From NCBI RefSeq assembly GCF_030814015.1, contig NZ_JAUSUL010000004.1, forward strand, positions 124,001-188,000: DNA of 64,000 nt, given 5' to 3'. Below are positions 46,552-55,839 of this stretch, piece after piece (the stretch's first letter is position 1; each line of letters opens with the position of its first letter). A program made the translations under genes and the position numbers. The notes beneath the pieces are model-generated. The model did no database searches and was not told where the DNA came from. It saw only the letters and a list, made by a program, of their open reading frames with translations. Source of the DNA: Amorphus orientalis. Lineage in GTDB: Bacteria > Pseudomonadota > Alphaproteobacteria > Rhizobiales > Amorphaceae.

Positions 46552-47548
46552 TCCCCTGTTTCGCCGTGTCGCCATCATCGGCATCGGCCTGATCGGTTCC
46601 TCCATCGCCCGCAAGGTGATGAAGGAAGGTCTGGCCGAGGAAATCGCGATCTGCGACCGGGGCGCCGCCGCGCTTGCGGAAGCCCGCGAGCTCGGCCTCG
46701 GGCACGTCTACGAGGAGAATCCGGGCGACGCCGTCAAGGGCGCCGGCCTGGTCGTCTCCTGCGTTCCGGTCGGGGCCGCCGGCGACGTGGCCGTGTCGAT
46801 CGCGCCCTGGCTGGAGCCGGACGCGCTGGTCACCGACACCGGATCGGTCAAGGCAAGCGTGGTGCGGCAGATGCTGCCTCACCTGCCCGATGCCTCGCGC
46901 TTCGTGCCGGCTCATCCGGTTGCGGGAACGGAGAATTCCGGCCCCTCCGCCGGGTTTGCCGACCTGTTCGAGAACCGCTGGTGCATCCTGACGCCCACCC
47001 GCGAGACCGATCTGCGGGCGCTCGACCGGGTGTCGGAGTTCTGGCGGCGGCTGGGCGCGGACGTCGAGACGATGACACCGGAGCACCACGATCTGGTGCT
47101 GGCCATCACCAGCCATCTGCCGCATCTGATCGCCTACAACATCGTCGGCACCGCGGACGACCTCGAAGAGGTGACCCAGTCCGAGGTCATCAAGTTCTCC
47201 GCGGGCGGCTTTCGCGACTTCACGCGCCTGGCCGCCTCGGATCCGACCATGTGGCGCGACGTCTTCCTGCACAACCGCGAGGCAGTGCTGGAGGCGCTCG
47301 GCCGCTTCTCCGAGGATCTGGCCGCCCTGCAGCGGGCGATCCGGTGGAGCGACGGCACCACCCTGTTCGACACCTTTACCCGCACCCGTGCGATCCGCCG
47401 CGGCATCATCGATGCCGGCCAGGAAATCGCCGAGCCCGATTTCGGACGGCGCGCGGCGACGTCGAAATCAGCGGACGCGGATGGCGTCGACGGGGACCGG
47501 GGGGATGCGCCCGAGCGGAAACAGGCCGGCGCTCACCCGTCCCGCTGA
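46544..47548 (+). CDS. tyrC: prephenate/arogenate dehydrogenase (cyclohexadienyl dehydrogenase)
   Basis: The 334-residue protein has the NAD(P)-binding [13 protein letters not shown] (GxGxxG at 13-18), [11 protein letters not shown], the substrate-binding [14 protein letters not shown], and [19 protein letters not shown]. It oxidatively decarboxylates prephenate or arogenate in tyrosine synthesis. It overlaps hisC by 8 bp. The last roughly 30 residues, after PDFGRR, look unlike the family end; they are rich in Asp, Gly and Lys and run 81 bp into the 3' end of the convergent DUF2125 gene, suggesting stop-codon drift. Confidence 0.93.
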   Translation: MADPLFRRVAIIGIGLIGSSIARKVMKEGLAEEIAICDRGAAALAEARELGLGHVYEENPGDAVKGAGLVVSCVPVGAAGDVAVSIAPWLEPDALVTDTGSVKASVVRQMLPHLPDASRFVPAHPVAGTENSGPSAGFADLFENRWCILTPTRETDLRALDRVSEFWRRLGADVETMTPEHHDLVLAITSHLPHLIAYNIVGTADDLEEVTQSEVIKFSAGGFRDFTRLAASDPTMWRDVFLHNREAVLEALGRFSEDLAALQRAIRWSDGTTLFDTFTRTRAIRRGIIDAGQEIAEPDFGRRAATSKSADADGVDGDRGDAPERKQAGAHPSR

Positions 47549-48514
47549 GATCGCCAGCGGGAAGCTCCGCGCCTGAACGCCCTCGATTTCCGTCGGCCGG
47601 CCCAGCTTGAGGATGGTGTCGATCAGGCTGCGAAGATTGTCCGCGCGGCCGGCGGCCAGCGTATCGAGATAGGGCAGGCTCTGTCCGTCGGCGGCGACAG
47701 CCACGTCGACGGAACCGTCCAGATAGCCGTCCGGACGCACCGTGAGGTCGCCGGCGGCCGACAGCCGGGCCTCGCCCGCCTGCAGCGAGAACAGGGACAG
47801 TTCGATCGGCACGCCGCCGAGTTCGGCAAGAACCTGCTGCGCGGTCGCGTTCCCTGCGCCGGACAGACCGGCGAGACCCTCGATCGCGGTGACCAGCGTC
47901 GCGTCGATGGGCGGGCCGTCTACTGCGGGCTCCACGCCGCCGAGGCGCACGGCGACGTCGACCGTGTCGCTCACGTCCGGGTCCATGCGGACATGCAGTT
48001 CCGCCAGCCTTGCCGCGAAGACCTCGCTGCCGAGCGTGGCGATGCGCGGGTCCTCGACCGACAGGGAAAACCGCCCGAGCTGATCGCCTCGCACCGAGAT
48101 GCTGGCGCGGGCGAGGCTCCAGTCGGCTGTCGTCTCGGGAAAGTCACCGTCGCTGATGACAGCCGGGCCGGCGAAGCCGACGATCACATGGCGGGGATTG
48201 TAGATCAGGCCGACGGCGCTGAGCCCATCGAGCGTGATGGTCGCGTCGGGGAGCGTGAGGCTGGTGGCTTCGCCGCAGCGCAGCTCGATGCGGAACGGGT
48301 AGCCGCTGATCGTCCGGTCCGTGCAGTCGAGAACGACACCCTGCTGCGACGCGTCGTCCAGAACCGTCAGGAACATGCGTTCGGCGTAGGCGGCGGCGAC
48401 GAACCAGAACACGGACCATGCGACGGCCACGACGACCACCACCGCCGCAAGAATGGCGATCCGCCGTCCAAACCGGGGTCGTCTGGTTTGGGAGCCGGTT
48501 TCATAGTGCGCCAC
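47468..48514 (-). CDS. DUF2125 domain-containing membrane-anchored protein
   Basis: The 348-residue protein has one N-terminal membrane anchor (ILAAVVVVVAVAWSVFWFV, about 21-39) and a large periplasmic beta-rich DUF2125 domain. Landmarks are DCTDRTISGYPFRIELRC (two cysteines likely to form a disulfide), GLIYNPRHVIVGFAGPA and [22 protein letters not shown]. The family occurs in alphaproteobacteria and recalls AsmA-like lipid-transfer or assembly proteins, which is a guess. The GTG at 48514 is chosen because AAGGA lies 8 bases ahead; an upstream frame adds 48 residues of poor quality. Confidence 0.83.
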   Translation of the reverse strand: MAHYETGSQTRRPRFGRRIAILAAVVVVVAVAWSVFWFVAAAYAERMFLTVLDDASQQGVVLDCTDRTISGYPFRIELRCGEATSLTLPDATITLDGLSAVGLIYNPRHVIVGFAGPAVISDGDFPETTADWSLARASISVRGDQLGRFSLSVEDPRIATLGSEVFAARLAELHVRMDPDVSDTVDVAVRLGGVEPAVDGPPIDATLVTAIEGLAGLSGAGNATAQQVLAELGGVPIELSLFSLQAGEARLSAAGDLTVRPDGYLDGSVDVAVAADGQSLPYLDTLAAGRADNLRSLIDTILKLGRPTEIEGVQARSFPLAISAGRVSAGLFPLGRIPPVPVDAIRVR

Positions 48515-48871
48515 GCAGACATCCTTCCCTGTTCCCGCAGAGTTGCGGCCCGAAGATCCCCGAACCCGGTCTCTGGATAGCCTGAATCCGCGCCGCATCC
48601 CATCGCCCGATCCGCGACGAAAAGCCGTCCACCGGCCTGGCGGTTCCCGGCGCGCCAATCCGTGCTAGAGCATGTCGTGTTCGAATTGAATCGGTCTGAA
48701 CGATAAAAATCTGCCCAAGTCATTGAATCTGGATCTGTTTGTTATCGCTCGGATGGTTCCGTCTGGGCGGAAAAGGCTCCAGGGCCTGACCGGGCCGGAC
48801 GACGACCATCGGCACTCACGGACCGAAGCCGGCCAAACGGGCGACGTGAACGAAGCGCGGGGTATGACGGA
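48515..48871. other. 357-bp intergenic region
   Basis: This gap lies between the divergent DUF2125 and cyclotransferase genes. I see no gene in it. It contains the second copy of the dispersed repeat (48665-48782). Promoters for both genes are expected but none stands out. Confidence 0.7.
48665..48782. repeat. dispersed intergenic repeat, copy 2
   Basis: Collinear with 17792-17907: the ends are CTAGAGCATG and GGCTCCAG, and the exact 12-base block TCGCTCGGATGG is at 48745-48756. It is noticeably richer in A and T than the surrounding DNA (for example GATAAAAATC), as expected for a separate element. The terminal GAGC and GCTC are inverted. It resembles the short non-coding repeats scattered between genes in Rhizobiales. 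A possible third trace is ATGCTCTAGA near 21630, just before pheT. Confidence 0.6.
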
Positions 48872-49432
48872 TTGACCGCACCGGAGGATCTCTGGGTATT
48901 CGGCTACGGCTCTCTGATGTGGAGGCCGGGCTTTCCCTATCTCGAGGCCGCACCCGCCCGGATCAAGGGCCGGCACCGGCGATTGTGCGTCTACTCCTGG
49001 GTCCACCGCGGGACCCAGGACCATCCCGGGCTGGTCCTCGGGCTCGACCGCGGCGGTTCGTGTCTCGGCCGCGCCTTCCGCGTGGCGGCGTCCGACCGGG
49101 AGGCGACGATCGACTATCTCCGGGCCCGCGAGCAGGTGACCATGGTCTATCTGGAGCGCACCGTGCAGGCCGCACTTCAGGATGACACGGGGCGGGTCGT
49201 GGGGGCACTGACCTACGTGGTCGACCGCAAGCACCCGCAATATGCCGGGCTCCTTCCGCTTGAGACCCAGCTCGATCTGGTGAGCCGGGCCACCGGCCAG
49301 TCGGGTCCCAATCCGGACTATGTGCTGGCGACCACCGATCATCTGGAAGAGATCGGCTTTCGCGACGACGGCCTGCACTGGATCAGCGAACGCCTGCGTC
49401 GGAACCGGGAGCGCGCTGCCCGCAGCGCCTGA
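48872..49432 (+). CDS. gamma-glutamylcyclotransferase, ChaC-like
   Basis: The 186-residue protein has the cyclotransferase signature LWVFGYGSLMWRPGF (YGSL at 12-15), VHRGTQDHPGLVLGLDRGG, and EATIDYLRAREQ with the catalytic-type glutamate. ChaC proteins cleave glutathione to 5-oxoproline and Cys-Gly. The length is slightly short of E. coli ChaC but contains the whole fold. The start appears to be TTG at 48872, which has no strong ribosome-binding site; an alternative in this frame was not found. It converges with plsC, 18 bp apart. Confidence 0.9.
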   Translation: MTAPEDLWVFGYGSLMWRPGFPYLEAAPARIKGRHRRLCVYSWVHRGTQDHPGLVLGLDRGGSCLGRAFRVAASDREATIDYLRAREQVTMVYLERTVQAALQDDTGRVVGALTYVVDRKHPQYAGLLPLETQLDLVSRATGQSGPNPDYVLATTDHLEEIGFRDDGLHWISERLRRNRERAARSA

Positions 49433-49450
49433 GCCGCATTTCGGGCTGCG

Positions 49451-50218
49451 TCACGCGGAGGCGGCCTCCCGGTCCGCCCCGCCCGGCGGCGTCATGCCGA
49501 GTTCGGCAAGCCCTTCCCGGTAGAGCCGGTCGGAGGACGTCTCGATCTCGTCGACGAGCCGGTTGCGGAACGTCTTGAGCGGAAGCCCCGGCGGGATCGC
49601 CGGCTTGAACTCCACGACGATGGTGCCCGGACGCCGCAGGATCGAGCCGCGCACCCAGAACAGCCCGGAATTCAGCGCCACGGGAACCACGGGCCGCTCC
49701 AGCCGGTGATAGAGATGGGCGATGCCGTTCTTGTAGGCCGGCTCCGCGCCGGGCCGGGTCCGGGTGCCTTCCGGGAAGATGATCACCTGCCGCCCCTGAT
49801 CGATCGCCGCCTGTCCCTTCTCGGAAATCTCGCTCAGCGCCTTGGAGCCGGCGCTGCGATCGACCCCGATCATGTCGAACTTCCGGGCGTACCAGCCGAA
49901 CAGCGGCAGCAGGAACAGCTCCTTTTTCAGGATGAAGGCCGGATCGGGCAGGATCGGCATCAGCGCGAACGTCTCCCAGGCAGCCTGGTGCTTGGACGCG
50001 ATCAGCGCTCCGTCGGTCGGAATGTTCTCCCGCCCGCGGATCTCCATCTTCACCCCGCAGATCACCCGCAGCAGGAAGAGATTGATCCGCGCCCAGATCT
50101 GCATCGGGCGGATGCCCGCCTTTCGCGGCAGCACGAACAGCGGCAGCGACACGATGCAGACGATCGCGACATTCAGGAAGAAGGCGACAAGGAAGACGAT
50201 CGAGCGGATGCGGAGCAT
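49451..50218 (-). CDS. plsC: 1-acyl-sn-glycerol-3-phosphate acyltransferase
   Basis: The 255-residue protein has an N-terminal membrane anchor (IRSIVFLVAFFLNVAIVCIV), then the acyltransferase motifs. Motif I is KHQAAWETF (H77-x4-E82, the HX4E form common in alphaproteobacteria rather than HX4D), and motif III is IFPEGTRTRPG (147-155). VPVALNSGLFW also matches the family. It makes phosphatidic acid from lysophosphatidic acid at the inner membrane. The ATG at 50218 gives the conserved start. It follows ydcF on the same strand. Confidence 0.94.
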   Translation of the reverse strand: MLRIRSIVFLVAFFLNVAIVCIVSLPLFVLPRKAGIRPMQIWARINLFLLRVICGVKMEIRGRENIPTDGALIASKHQAAWETFALMPILPDPAFILKKELFLLPLFGWYARKFDMIGVDRSAGSKALSEISEKGQAAIDQGRQVIIFPEGTRTRPGAEPAYKNGIAHLYHRLERPVVPVALNSGLFWVRGSILRRPGTIVVEFKPAIPPGLPLKTFRNRLVDEIETSSDRLYREGLAELGMTPPGGADREAASA

Positions 50219-50364
50219 GCGGGAACCAGTCGGGTGGATCGGTCTGAAACGACGCGCCGTCCGGCGCGGGCTGCCCACACATGCCGAATTTGAAGGGGAA
50301 AGAGAAGACTGCAATCCCCATCCCGTCAGCCGGAAACGAGGAACGTCGGCGCAGCGCGGCCGGC

Positions 50365-51069
50365 TCAATCGTGCCGGTGCACCTGGGCCAGGCGGATCAG
50401 CTCGCGCGTCGGCGCGCTTTCCTCGAGGCTGAGGCGGAGCCGGGCGAGCGCGTATTTGACGTATTCGCGCACCATGACCTTCATGGCCGCCCCGTCGCTG
50501 TACCAGTTCGCAAGCTTGAGGTTCTCGTGCATCACCGGGAACGGGATCAGTTCCTGATCCGGCAGTTCCCGCTTCAGCTCCGCCAGCGTCCGGGGCATGT
50601 GATAGGCGCTGGTGACGATGATCAGCCTATGGAAGCCGCGATCTGAAGCCCAGTAGCGGGTCTGGCGGGCGTTCTCGATCGTGTCGAGCGCCTCGCGGTC
50701 GATATCGACGCAGCAGTCGAAGATGGTCTTCTGGGCGGAGACGGCCGTGGCGATCTGGCCTTCCGTGGTCGCCGGATTCACACCGGTGATCAGAAGCCGC
50801 TCGGCGCGGCCTTCTTCCAGAAGCGCAATGGCCCCGTTGATGCGCTGGGCGCCGCCGGTGAGCACCACGATCGCGTCGCCGTGGGGATCGGCCGGGGTCT
50901 GGGCCGAGGCGACCTGGTCGGCGAACCACAAAAACCCTGCGACGACGAAAGCGCTCAAGACGCCAAGGGTGAACAGGCACGCGCGCGGAAGCACCGCCGC
51001 CCGCGTTGCGGTCGTCGTTTCGAGATCAGCCGGATAATGTGATTCGAGCCTTCCGACATCTTCAGTCAT
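50365..51069 (-). CDS. YdcF family (DUF218/ElyC-like) membrane protein
   Basis: The 234-residue protein has one N-terminal membrane helix (ACLFTLGVLSAFVVAGFLWF) and a DUF218 domain: GDAIVVLTGGAQRINGAIALLEEGRAERLLITGVN, then NARQTRYWASDRGFHRLIIVTSAYHMPRT (quoted in parts). DUF218 proteins such as SanA and ElyC affect envelope integrity and peptidoglycan or lipid-carrier metabolism. Its place between ftsX and plsC is regular in Rhizobiales and supports an envelope role. Confidence 0.9.
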   Translation of the reverse strand: MTEDVGRLESHYPADLETTTATRAAVLPRACLFTLGVLSAFVVAGFLWFADQVASAQTPADPHGDAIVVLTGGAQRINGAIALLEEGRAERLLITGVNPATTEGQIATAVSAQKTIFDCCVDIDREALDTIENARQTRYWASDRGFHRLIIVTSAYHMPRTLAELKRELPDQELIPFPVMHENLKLANWYSDGAAMKVMVREYVKYALARLRLSLEESAPTRELIRLAQVHRHD

Positions 51070-51159
51070 TGCCCGACAGACTACCCCCGATTGCGGCAGC
51101 CAGAAGGCGTTTCTTGCGCGAAACTTGGCTGTTGTCCCAAGGTGCCCGGTGGCGGCCGC

Positions 51160-52158
51160 TCAATCAAGCCTGGTCAGATGGCGATAGACGGCAATGCGCG
51201 AGGACACCGCCGTCAGGATCGCCACCGCAAATACGATCCCGAGCGTGGCGACGTAGCCCTCGTACCCGATGGCCAGAGGGCCGAGAAGTGCCTGGGCCTG
51301 GGCCACGGCGACCGTCCCGCGCGCCGACCCGGCCACGATTTCCAGCGCCACGAACAGGACCAGCGCAACCCCGCCGCCGATCAGGCCCCCGACAAACCCT
51401 TTCAGCAGAAAATGCTTCTGGAATTCCCGGGCCACGAAGCTGTTCTCCGCGCCGACGAAATGCAGCACCTCGATCACCTGGATGTTGGATGCGATCGCCG
51501 CCCGGGTCGCGAACACGATCGAAAAGGCAAGCGCGGTCAGCATCAATGCCACCACCGCGCCCCCCGTGAAGATCACCGAGCGGGCGACACTGGCCAGCTG
51601 GCCGCTCCACATGGTGTGGTCGTCGAGGCTGGCCCCGGGCACTTCCGCTTCCAGCCGTGCCTTGAGGGCGGCCGTGTCCAATTGCCGCGGATCGGAGATG
51701 GTCACCACCACCAGTCGGGGCACGGGCAGCGCGTCGAGGGAGAGCCCTTCGCCGAGCCAGGGCTCCAAGAGCGCGTCGTTGTCGGACTTGGACAGCGCCC
51801 GGGCCGCCCTTACCCCCGGCGCCGCTTCGGCGATGCGCACAGCCTGCTCCAGCCGCGGCAGCATCTCCTGTCCGTCGATGGGCCGGATCTGGATGGAGAG
51901 TTCGCGCGCGATCTCCGACTGCCAGTCGCCGGCGGCGGAGGTCACCAGGCTGACGACGCCGATCGTCAGGCAGGACAGCAGCGTCATGATCGCCACGACC
52001 ACGGTCAGGGCCCGTCCGGCGACGCTGCTCGCCGGGACAATCGACCCGGTGCGCCCGCTCGCTGCCGCGCCTCCGTCCGCGGCCTGGGCAGCGCGCTCCT
52101 CCTCGGCGAACGGATTGTCCTCCGTCTCGGCCTTCTTGCGACGGGGCAACCGCACCAT
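51160..52158 (-). CDS. ftsX: cell division ABC transporter permease-like subunit FtsX
   Basis: The 332-residue protein has a charged cytoplasmic N-terminus (about 1-55), four membrane helices (near 60, 210, 255 and 300) and the periplasmic loop between the first two, the FtsX layout. With FtsE it forms a complex that links ATP use to activation of cell-wall hydrolases at the division site. It begins 3 bp after the ftsE stop. The conserved motif content is low, as usual for FtsX, so the ftsE context is the main support. Confidence 0.92.
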   Translation of the reverse strand: MVRLPRRKKAETEDNPFAEEERAAQAADGGAAASGRTGSIVPASSVAGRALTVVVAIMTLLSCLTIGVVSLVTSAAGDWQSEIARELSIQIRPIDGQEMLPRLEQAVRIAEAAPGVRAARALSKSDNDALLEPWLGEGLSLDALPVPRLVVVTISDPRQLDTAALKARLEAEVPGASLDDHTMWSGQLASVARSVIFTGGAVVALMLTALAFSIVFATRAAIASNIQVIEVLHFVGAENSFVAREFQKHFLLKGFVGGLIGGGVALVLFVALEIVAGSARGTVAVAQAQALLGPLAIGYEGYVATLGIVFAVAILTAVSSRIAVYRHLTRLD

Positions 52159-52161
52159 GGC

Positions 52162-52821
52162 CTACTCCGAGATCTCGAGCCGGCCGTCGAACAGGATCAG
52201 CCGGCGCGCGTCGACCTGGTCCATCAGGCCGATGTCGTGGGTCGCGATCACGACGGAGGTGCCGAGGCGGTTGAGCTCGAGAAACAGGCGCAGGAGGCGG
52301 CGCGCCAGCGGCGGATCGACGTTGCCGGTCGGCTCGTCGGCCAGAAGCAGTTCCGGCTGGGTGATGAGGGCGCGCGCGATCGCCGCGCGCTGCTTCTCGC
52401 CGCCCGACAGGATCGGCGGATAGGCGTGCATCCGGTGCCCGAGGCCGACCCAGCGCAGAAGCTCGACCACGTCGGTGCGGTAGTCCGCCTCCTCCTTGCC
52501 GGTCACGCGCAACGGCAGGGCCACGTTGTCGAACGTCGTGAGATGGTCGAGCAGGCGGAAATCCTGGAAGACGACCCCGATCCGGCGGCGCAGGGCCGGC
52601 AGTTCGGCCGGGTTGATGCGGGAGACATCCTTGCCGAACGCGCTCATGAACCCGCGCGTGGGCTTCAGCGACAGGAACATCAGCCGGATCAGCGACGTCT
52701 TGCCGGCGCCCGACGGTCCGGTCAGGAACTGGAAGGAGCGCGGCGGAATGTGGAAGCTGACGTCCTTCAGGACCTCGGTTCCCATCCCGTAGCGAAGTCC
52801 GACATTCTCGAAGCGGATCAC
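52162..52821 (-). CDS. ftsE: cell division ATP-binding protein FtsE
   Basis: The 219-residue protein is a complete ABC ATPase: Walker A GPSGAGKTS (35-43), Q-loop GVVFQDFRLL, signature LSGGEKQRAAIARAL and Walker B LLLADEPTGNVD, then the His switch (VIATHDIGLMD). RFENVGLRYG at the start and the length match FtsE. The GTG at 52821 has GGGGAG just upstream; the longer open frame adds 41 arginine-rich residues that are not conserved. ftsE, ftsX, ydcF and plsC run in the same direction and probably form an envelope operon. Confidence 0.95.
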   Translation of the reverse strand: MIRFENVGLRYGMGTEVLKDVSFHIPPRSFQFLTGPSGAGKTSLIRLMFLSLKPTRGFMSAFGKDVSRINPAELPALRRRIGVVFQDFRLLDHLTTFDNVALPLRVTGKEEADYRTDVVELLRWVGLGHRMHAYPPILSGGEKQRAAIARALITQPELLLADEPTGNVDPPLARRLLRLFLELNRLGTSVVIATHDIGLMDQVDARRLILFDGRLEISE

Positions 52822-53042
52822 TTCGGCTCCCCGGCGAGATCTGGGCAGTTGGCGAGCCGGCTCCGGTCGGGTCGAGACACCGGATCGGGAACGGCTCCAG
52901 GGGCACACGCGGCAAGCGAATCGCCTGCGCGCGCCATCGCCCAATCCTGTGGATGCGCCCGGTTCAAATCAAGGTGCAGCAGACAGACGGATCGGGGCGC
53001 GCGGCATCCCGGCCTCGCGCCCCGTCGGACTCACCCGGCGGG

Positions 53043-55610
53043 TCAGTTTCCGGGAAGCAGCCGTTCCAGATAGTCGAGCTCCAGCGCCGGACGCTGCGGA
53101 TCGCTCAGCCGGTTGCGCAATTCCTCCAGGATGCGGCGCGCGCGCTGCACGTCGATCTCGTCGGGAATCTGCACCCGGCTCGTCATGTCCGACCCTTCGT
53201 TGCGCCGGAAGCGCCCGAGCGGATCGCGTTCCTGGCCCTGGGCCGTCTGTCCGGGCTGGTTACCGCCGGGCTGGGTCCCGTCGCCGGCCATCTGCTGCGC
53301 CATCGACTGGGCGCCCTCACGCAGCTGTTCGAGCGCGTCCGCCTGATCGCCGATCGCCTCGCCCGGCTGGCCCTGGCCGAGTTCGCCTTCGGCGCGGCCC
53401 ATGGACTGGCCGGCGTCGCCGAGCTGCTGGTTCGGTTCCAGACCCTGGTCAAGCAGGCGCTCCATGAGCTCCTGCAGGCTCTGCCCGAGCTGGCCCTGGC
53501 TCTCCTGCAGGCGGCGCAGCTCGTCGGCCAGTTCCTGGGGGCTGCGGCTCATGCCGTCCTGACCTTGCTGCCCCTCGCCCTGCTGACCTTGCTGGCCCTG
53601 CTGGCCACGCTGCCGGTCGAGCCGGTGGGTGTCGTTCATCAGCTCCTGCTGGCGCTGGATCATCTTGCCCAGCTCGTCGAGCATCTGCTCCATCTGCCCC
53701 ATTCCGGACTGGGGCATCATCTGGGGCTGGCCGGCCTGCAGGTTCTCCATCATGCGCTGCATCTCCGACAGGAGCTGCTCGGCCTGATCGCGCGCGCCCG
53801 ACTTCGCCAGTTCCTCGATCTGGGACAGCATGCGGTCGAGATCCTGCGAGGTCATGGTCTGCGCGTTCGGATCCATCTGCTGCATGGACTGGGGATTGCG
53901 CATCGCCTGCTGCGCCAGCTCGCGCATGTAGCGGTTCATCGCCTCGCGCAGTTCCCGGGTGAGCCGTGAGATCTCCTCGTCGGAGGCGCCGTTCTGCAAT
54001 GCCTGCCGAAGCGCCTCCTGGGCTGCCTTGAGGGCGCGCTCGGCGTCGGACAGCTCGCCGTCCTCGATCAGGACCGCGACCTCCCAGAGCGAATCAAGGA
54101 CGTTGCGCAACGCCTCATCGTCGCGGGCGGCCACGAGTTGGCGGTAGACGAAATCGACGGCCAGGAAATGCCCGTCGGTGGCGAAGACCGGATCGGGATA
54201 GAGCATCAGGGACGACAGCGCGTCGATCACCCGCGGCTGGCTGTTCGCATCGTAGGCCTGGATCCGGCGCTGCTCGATCAGAGCCTGAGCCAACGGCTGA
54301 TAGAACGGCCGCATCGGCAGCACGAATTGGCGCGTTTCGCTTCGCCCTTCCTGGCCCTGCTCGTCGGTGGCAACCAGCGTCACCGCGACGCGCGCACCGG
54401 CCCAGGGATGGCCGGAGAGATCCTGGGTCGTGCGGGCGTCGCCCAGACCGTCCCGGCGTCCGGGAAGAGACAGCGCGAAATCAGGCGCCTCGATCAGCGG
54501 CCGGCGATCCTCTTCGGCGGAGATGCCCGACGGCGGCTCGACCAGCCGGAATTCGGCCCGGGCCTCGGTCACGCCGTAGTCATCCTCGGTCTGGTAGCGC
54601 AGCTCGAGCGCGCCGCGCGCCGTCGCCGTGGGGTCCTCGGTGAACCGGATCGCCGGGGCCCCATCGGCCTCCACCGCGAACGGCCAGCGCTGCAGGGACC
54701 GGCCGCCGCTGGCCACCTCCACCGTCGAATCGGAATCCAGAACGATGGTCGCTTCGCGCGGGCCGTCGGGCGCGGCATCGCCCGTCGTCCCCTCGCTGAC
54801 GGCGACCGGCTCGATCGCCTCGGTGGCGTCTCCGGCCGCCCGCGAGACGGTCACATCGTCGACGCCCTGAATCCGCAGCACCAGTTCGCTGCCAACCGGG
54901 ACCCGGATCGGGCCCGCATCGGCCGGCCGGTTCGCGCCGGTGAGGAAGATCGGAGCCATCCCCGTATAGGCCGGCGGCGAGACCCAGGCATCGAGACGCA
55001 GGGTGGGACCGGCCGAACTCGGCTCGGGCATGACGAAGGCGGCCCGCACGCGCTCCCAGTATTGTCCGGAACCGGCGGCCAGACCGATGAACAGAAGAAT
55101 GCCGACGACCGAGCGCAGGGCATAGGGATCGCGGCGGAAGAGCTGCGGAGACGGCAGACGGGCAGAGACGCGATCGAGCGCTGCTGCCATGCGCGTGCGG
55201 TGCGCCGTCCACAGCGCGCGAGACGCCGGGTCGAGGTCGGCGGACGGCGCGTCGCGATAGGCGGTGAGCGGACGGTGGGGGACGTCGGACTGGTGCTCCA
55301 GCCTGCGCACCGCCTCATTGCGGGTCGGCATGTTGAAGCGGGCCAGCGGCACCAGCGAGGCCAGGAAGCCCAGCCCCAGAATGGCGAGCACGGCCATGTG
55401 CAACCAGACCGGGGCAACCAGCCAGAATCCAAGCCACGAGACGGACAGGAAGAGGATTGCCACCCCGAGTGGCAGAGCCAGGGCCGGCCACAGCCGCTCC
55501 CAGAGCAGCGACAGCCGGGCTTGCCGGATCAGGCGTTCGACGCGCTCCGCGACCGGATCGCGCGCATCGGCGCCGCTGTCCTCGTCCGCTGTGCCATTCA
55601 ATCGGGCCAT
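53043..55610 (-). CDS. TIGR02302 family (DUF4175) membrane protein
   Basis: The 855-residue protein has two N-terminal membrane helices (about 45-80) and a third near residue 150 (SVVGILLFIGLAAGSG), then a large beta-rich region (about 180-440), a helical part, and a low-complexity C-terminal region (about 600-800) very rich in Gln, Gly and Met, for example QRGQQGQQGQQGEGQQGQ. It ends with a conserved ARRILEELRNRLSDPQRP and LDYLERLLPG. The family is typical of Rhizobiales and next to lysA or argH; its role is unknown. The ATG at 55610 is preferred over one 42 bp upstream. Confidence 0.9.
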   Translation of the reverse strand: MARLNGTADEDSGADARDPVAERVERLIRQARLSLLWERLWPALALPLGVAILFLSVSWLGFWLVAPVWLHMAVLAILGLGFLASLVPLARFNMPTRNEAVRRLEHQSDVPHRPLTAYRDAPSADLDPASRALWTAHRTRMAAALDRVSARLPSPQLFRRDPYALRSVVGILLFIGLAAGSGQYWERVRAAFVMPEPSSAGPTLRLDAWVSPPAYTGMAPIFLTGANRPADAGPIRVPVGSELVLRIQGVDDVTVSRAAGDATEAIEPVAVSEGTTGDAAPDGPREATIVLDSDSTVEVASGGRSLQRWPFAVEADGAPAIRFTEDPTATARGALELRYQTEDDYGVTEARAEFRLVEPPSGISAEEDRRPLIEAPDFALSLPGRRDGLGDARTTQDLSGHPWAGARVAVTLVATDEQGQEGRSETRQFVLPMRPFYQPLAQALIEQRRIQAYDANSQPRVIDALSSLMLYPDPVFATDGHFLAVDFVYRQLVAARDDEALRNVLDSLWEVAVLIEDGELSDAERALKAAQEALRQALQNGASDEEISRLTRELREAMNRYMRELAQQAMRNPQSMQQMDPNAQTMTSQDLDRMLSQIEELAKSGARDQAEQLLSEMQRMMENLQAGQPQMMPQSGMGQMEQMLDELGKMIQRQQELMNDTHRLDRQRGQQGQQGQQGEGQQGQDGMSRSPQELADELRRLQESQGQLGQSLQELMERLLDQGLEPNQQLGDAGQSMGRAEGELGQGQPGEAIGDQADALEQLREGAQSMAQQMAGDGTQPGGNQPGQTAQGQERDPLGRFRRNEGSDMTSRVQIPDEIDVQRARRILEELRNRLSDPQRPALELDYLERLLPGN

Positions 55611-55839
55611 ACCTGCTCCAAGCCTGTGCCCCGCCCCGTTGCCGCATGCCACACGCGACTGAACGGTAGCATGCGCCGTGCCAAAGGGTCATCCGCCCCG
55701 CGATCACGATCCGTTTGAACCGGGTCCGCACGCACGGGCCGGCTCCGCGCCGCATCGGGGGCGATCCGTCAGTCTGTCGGGTAATTGAGACTGGGACGTG
55801 ATCGGTCAAGGCTTTCGGAGCGCTGCGGGCAGGCTCCGG

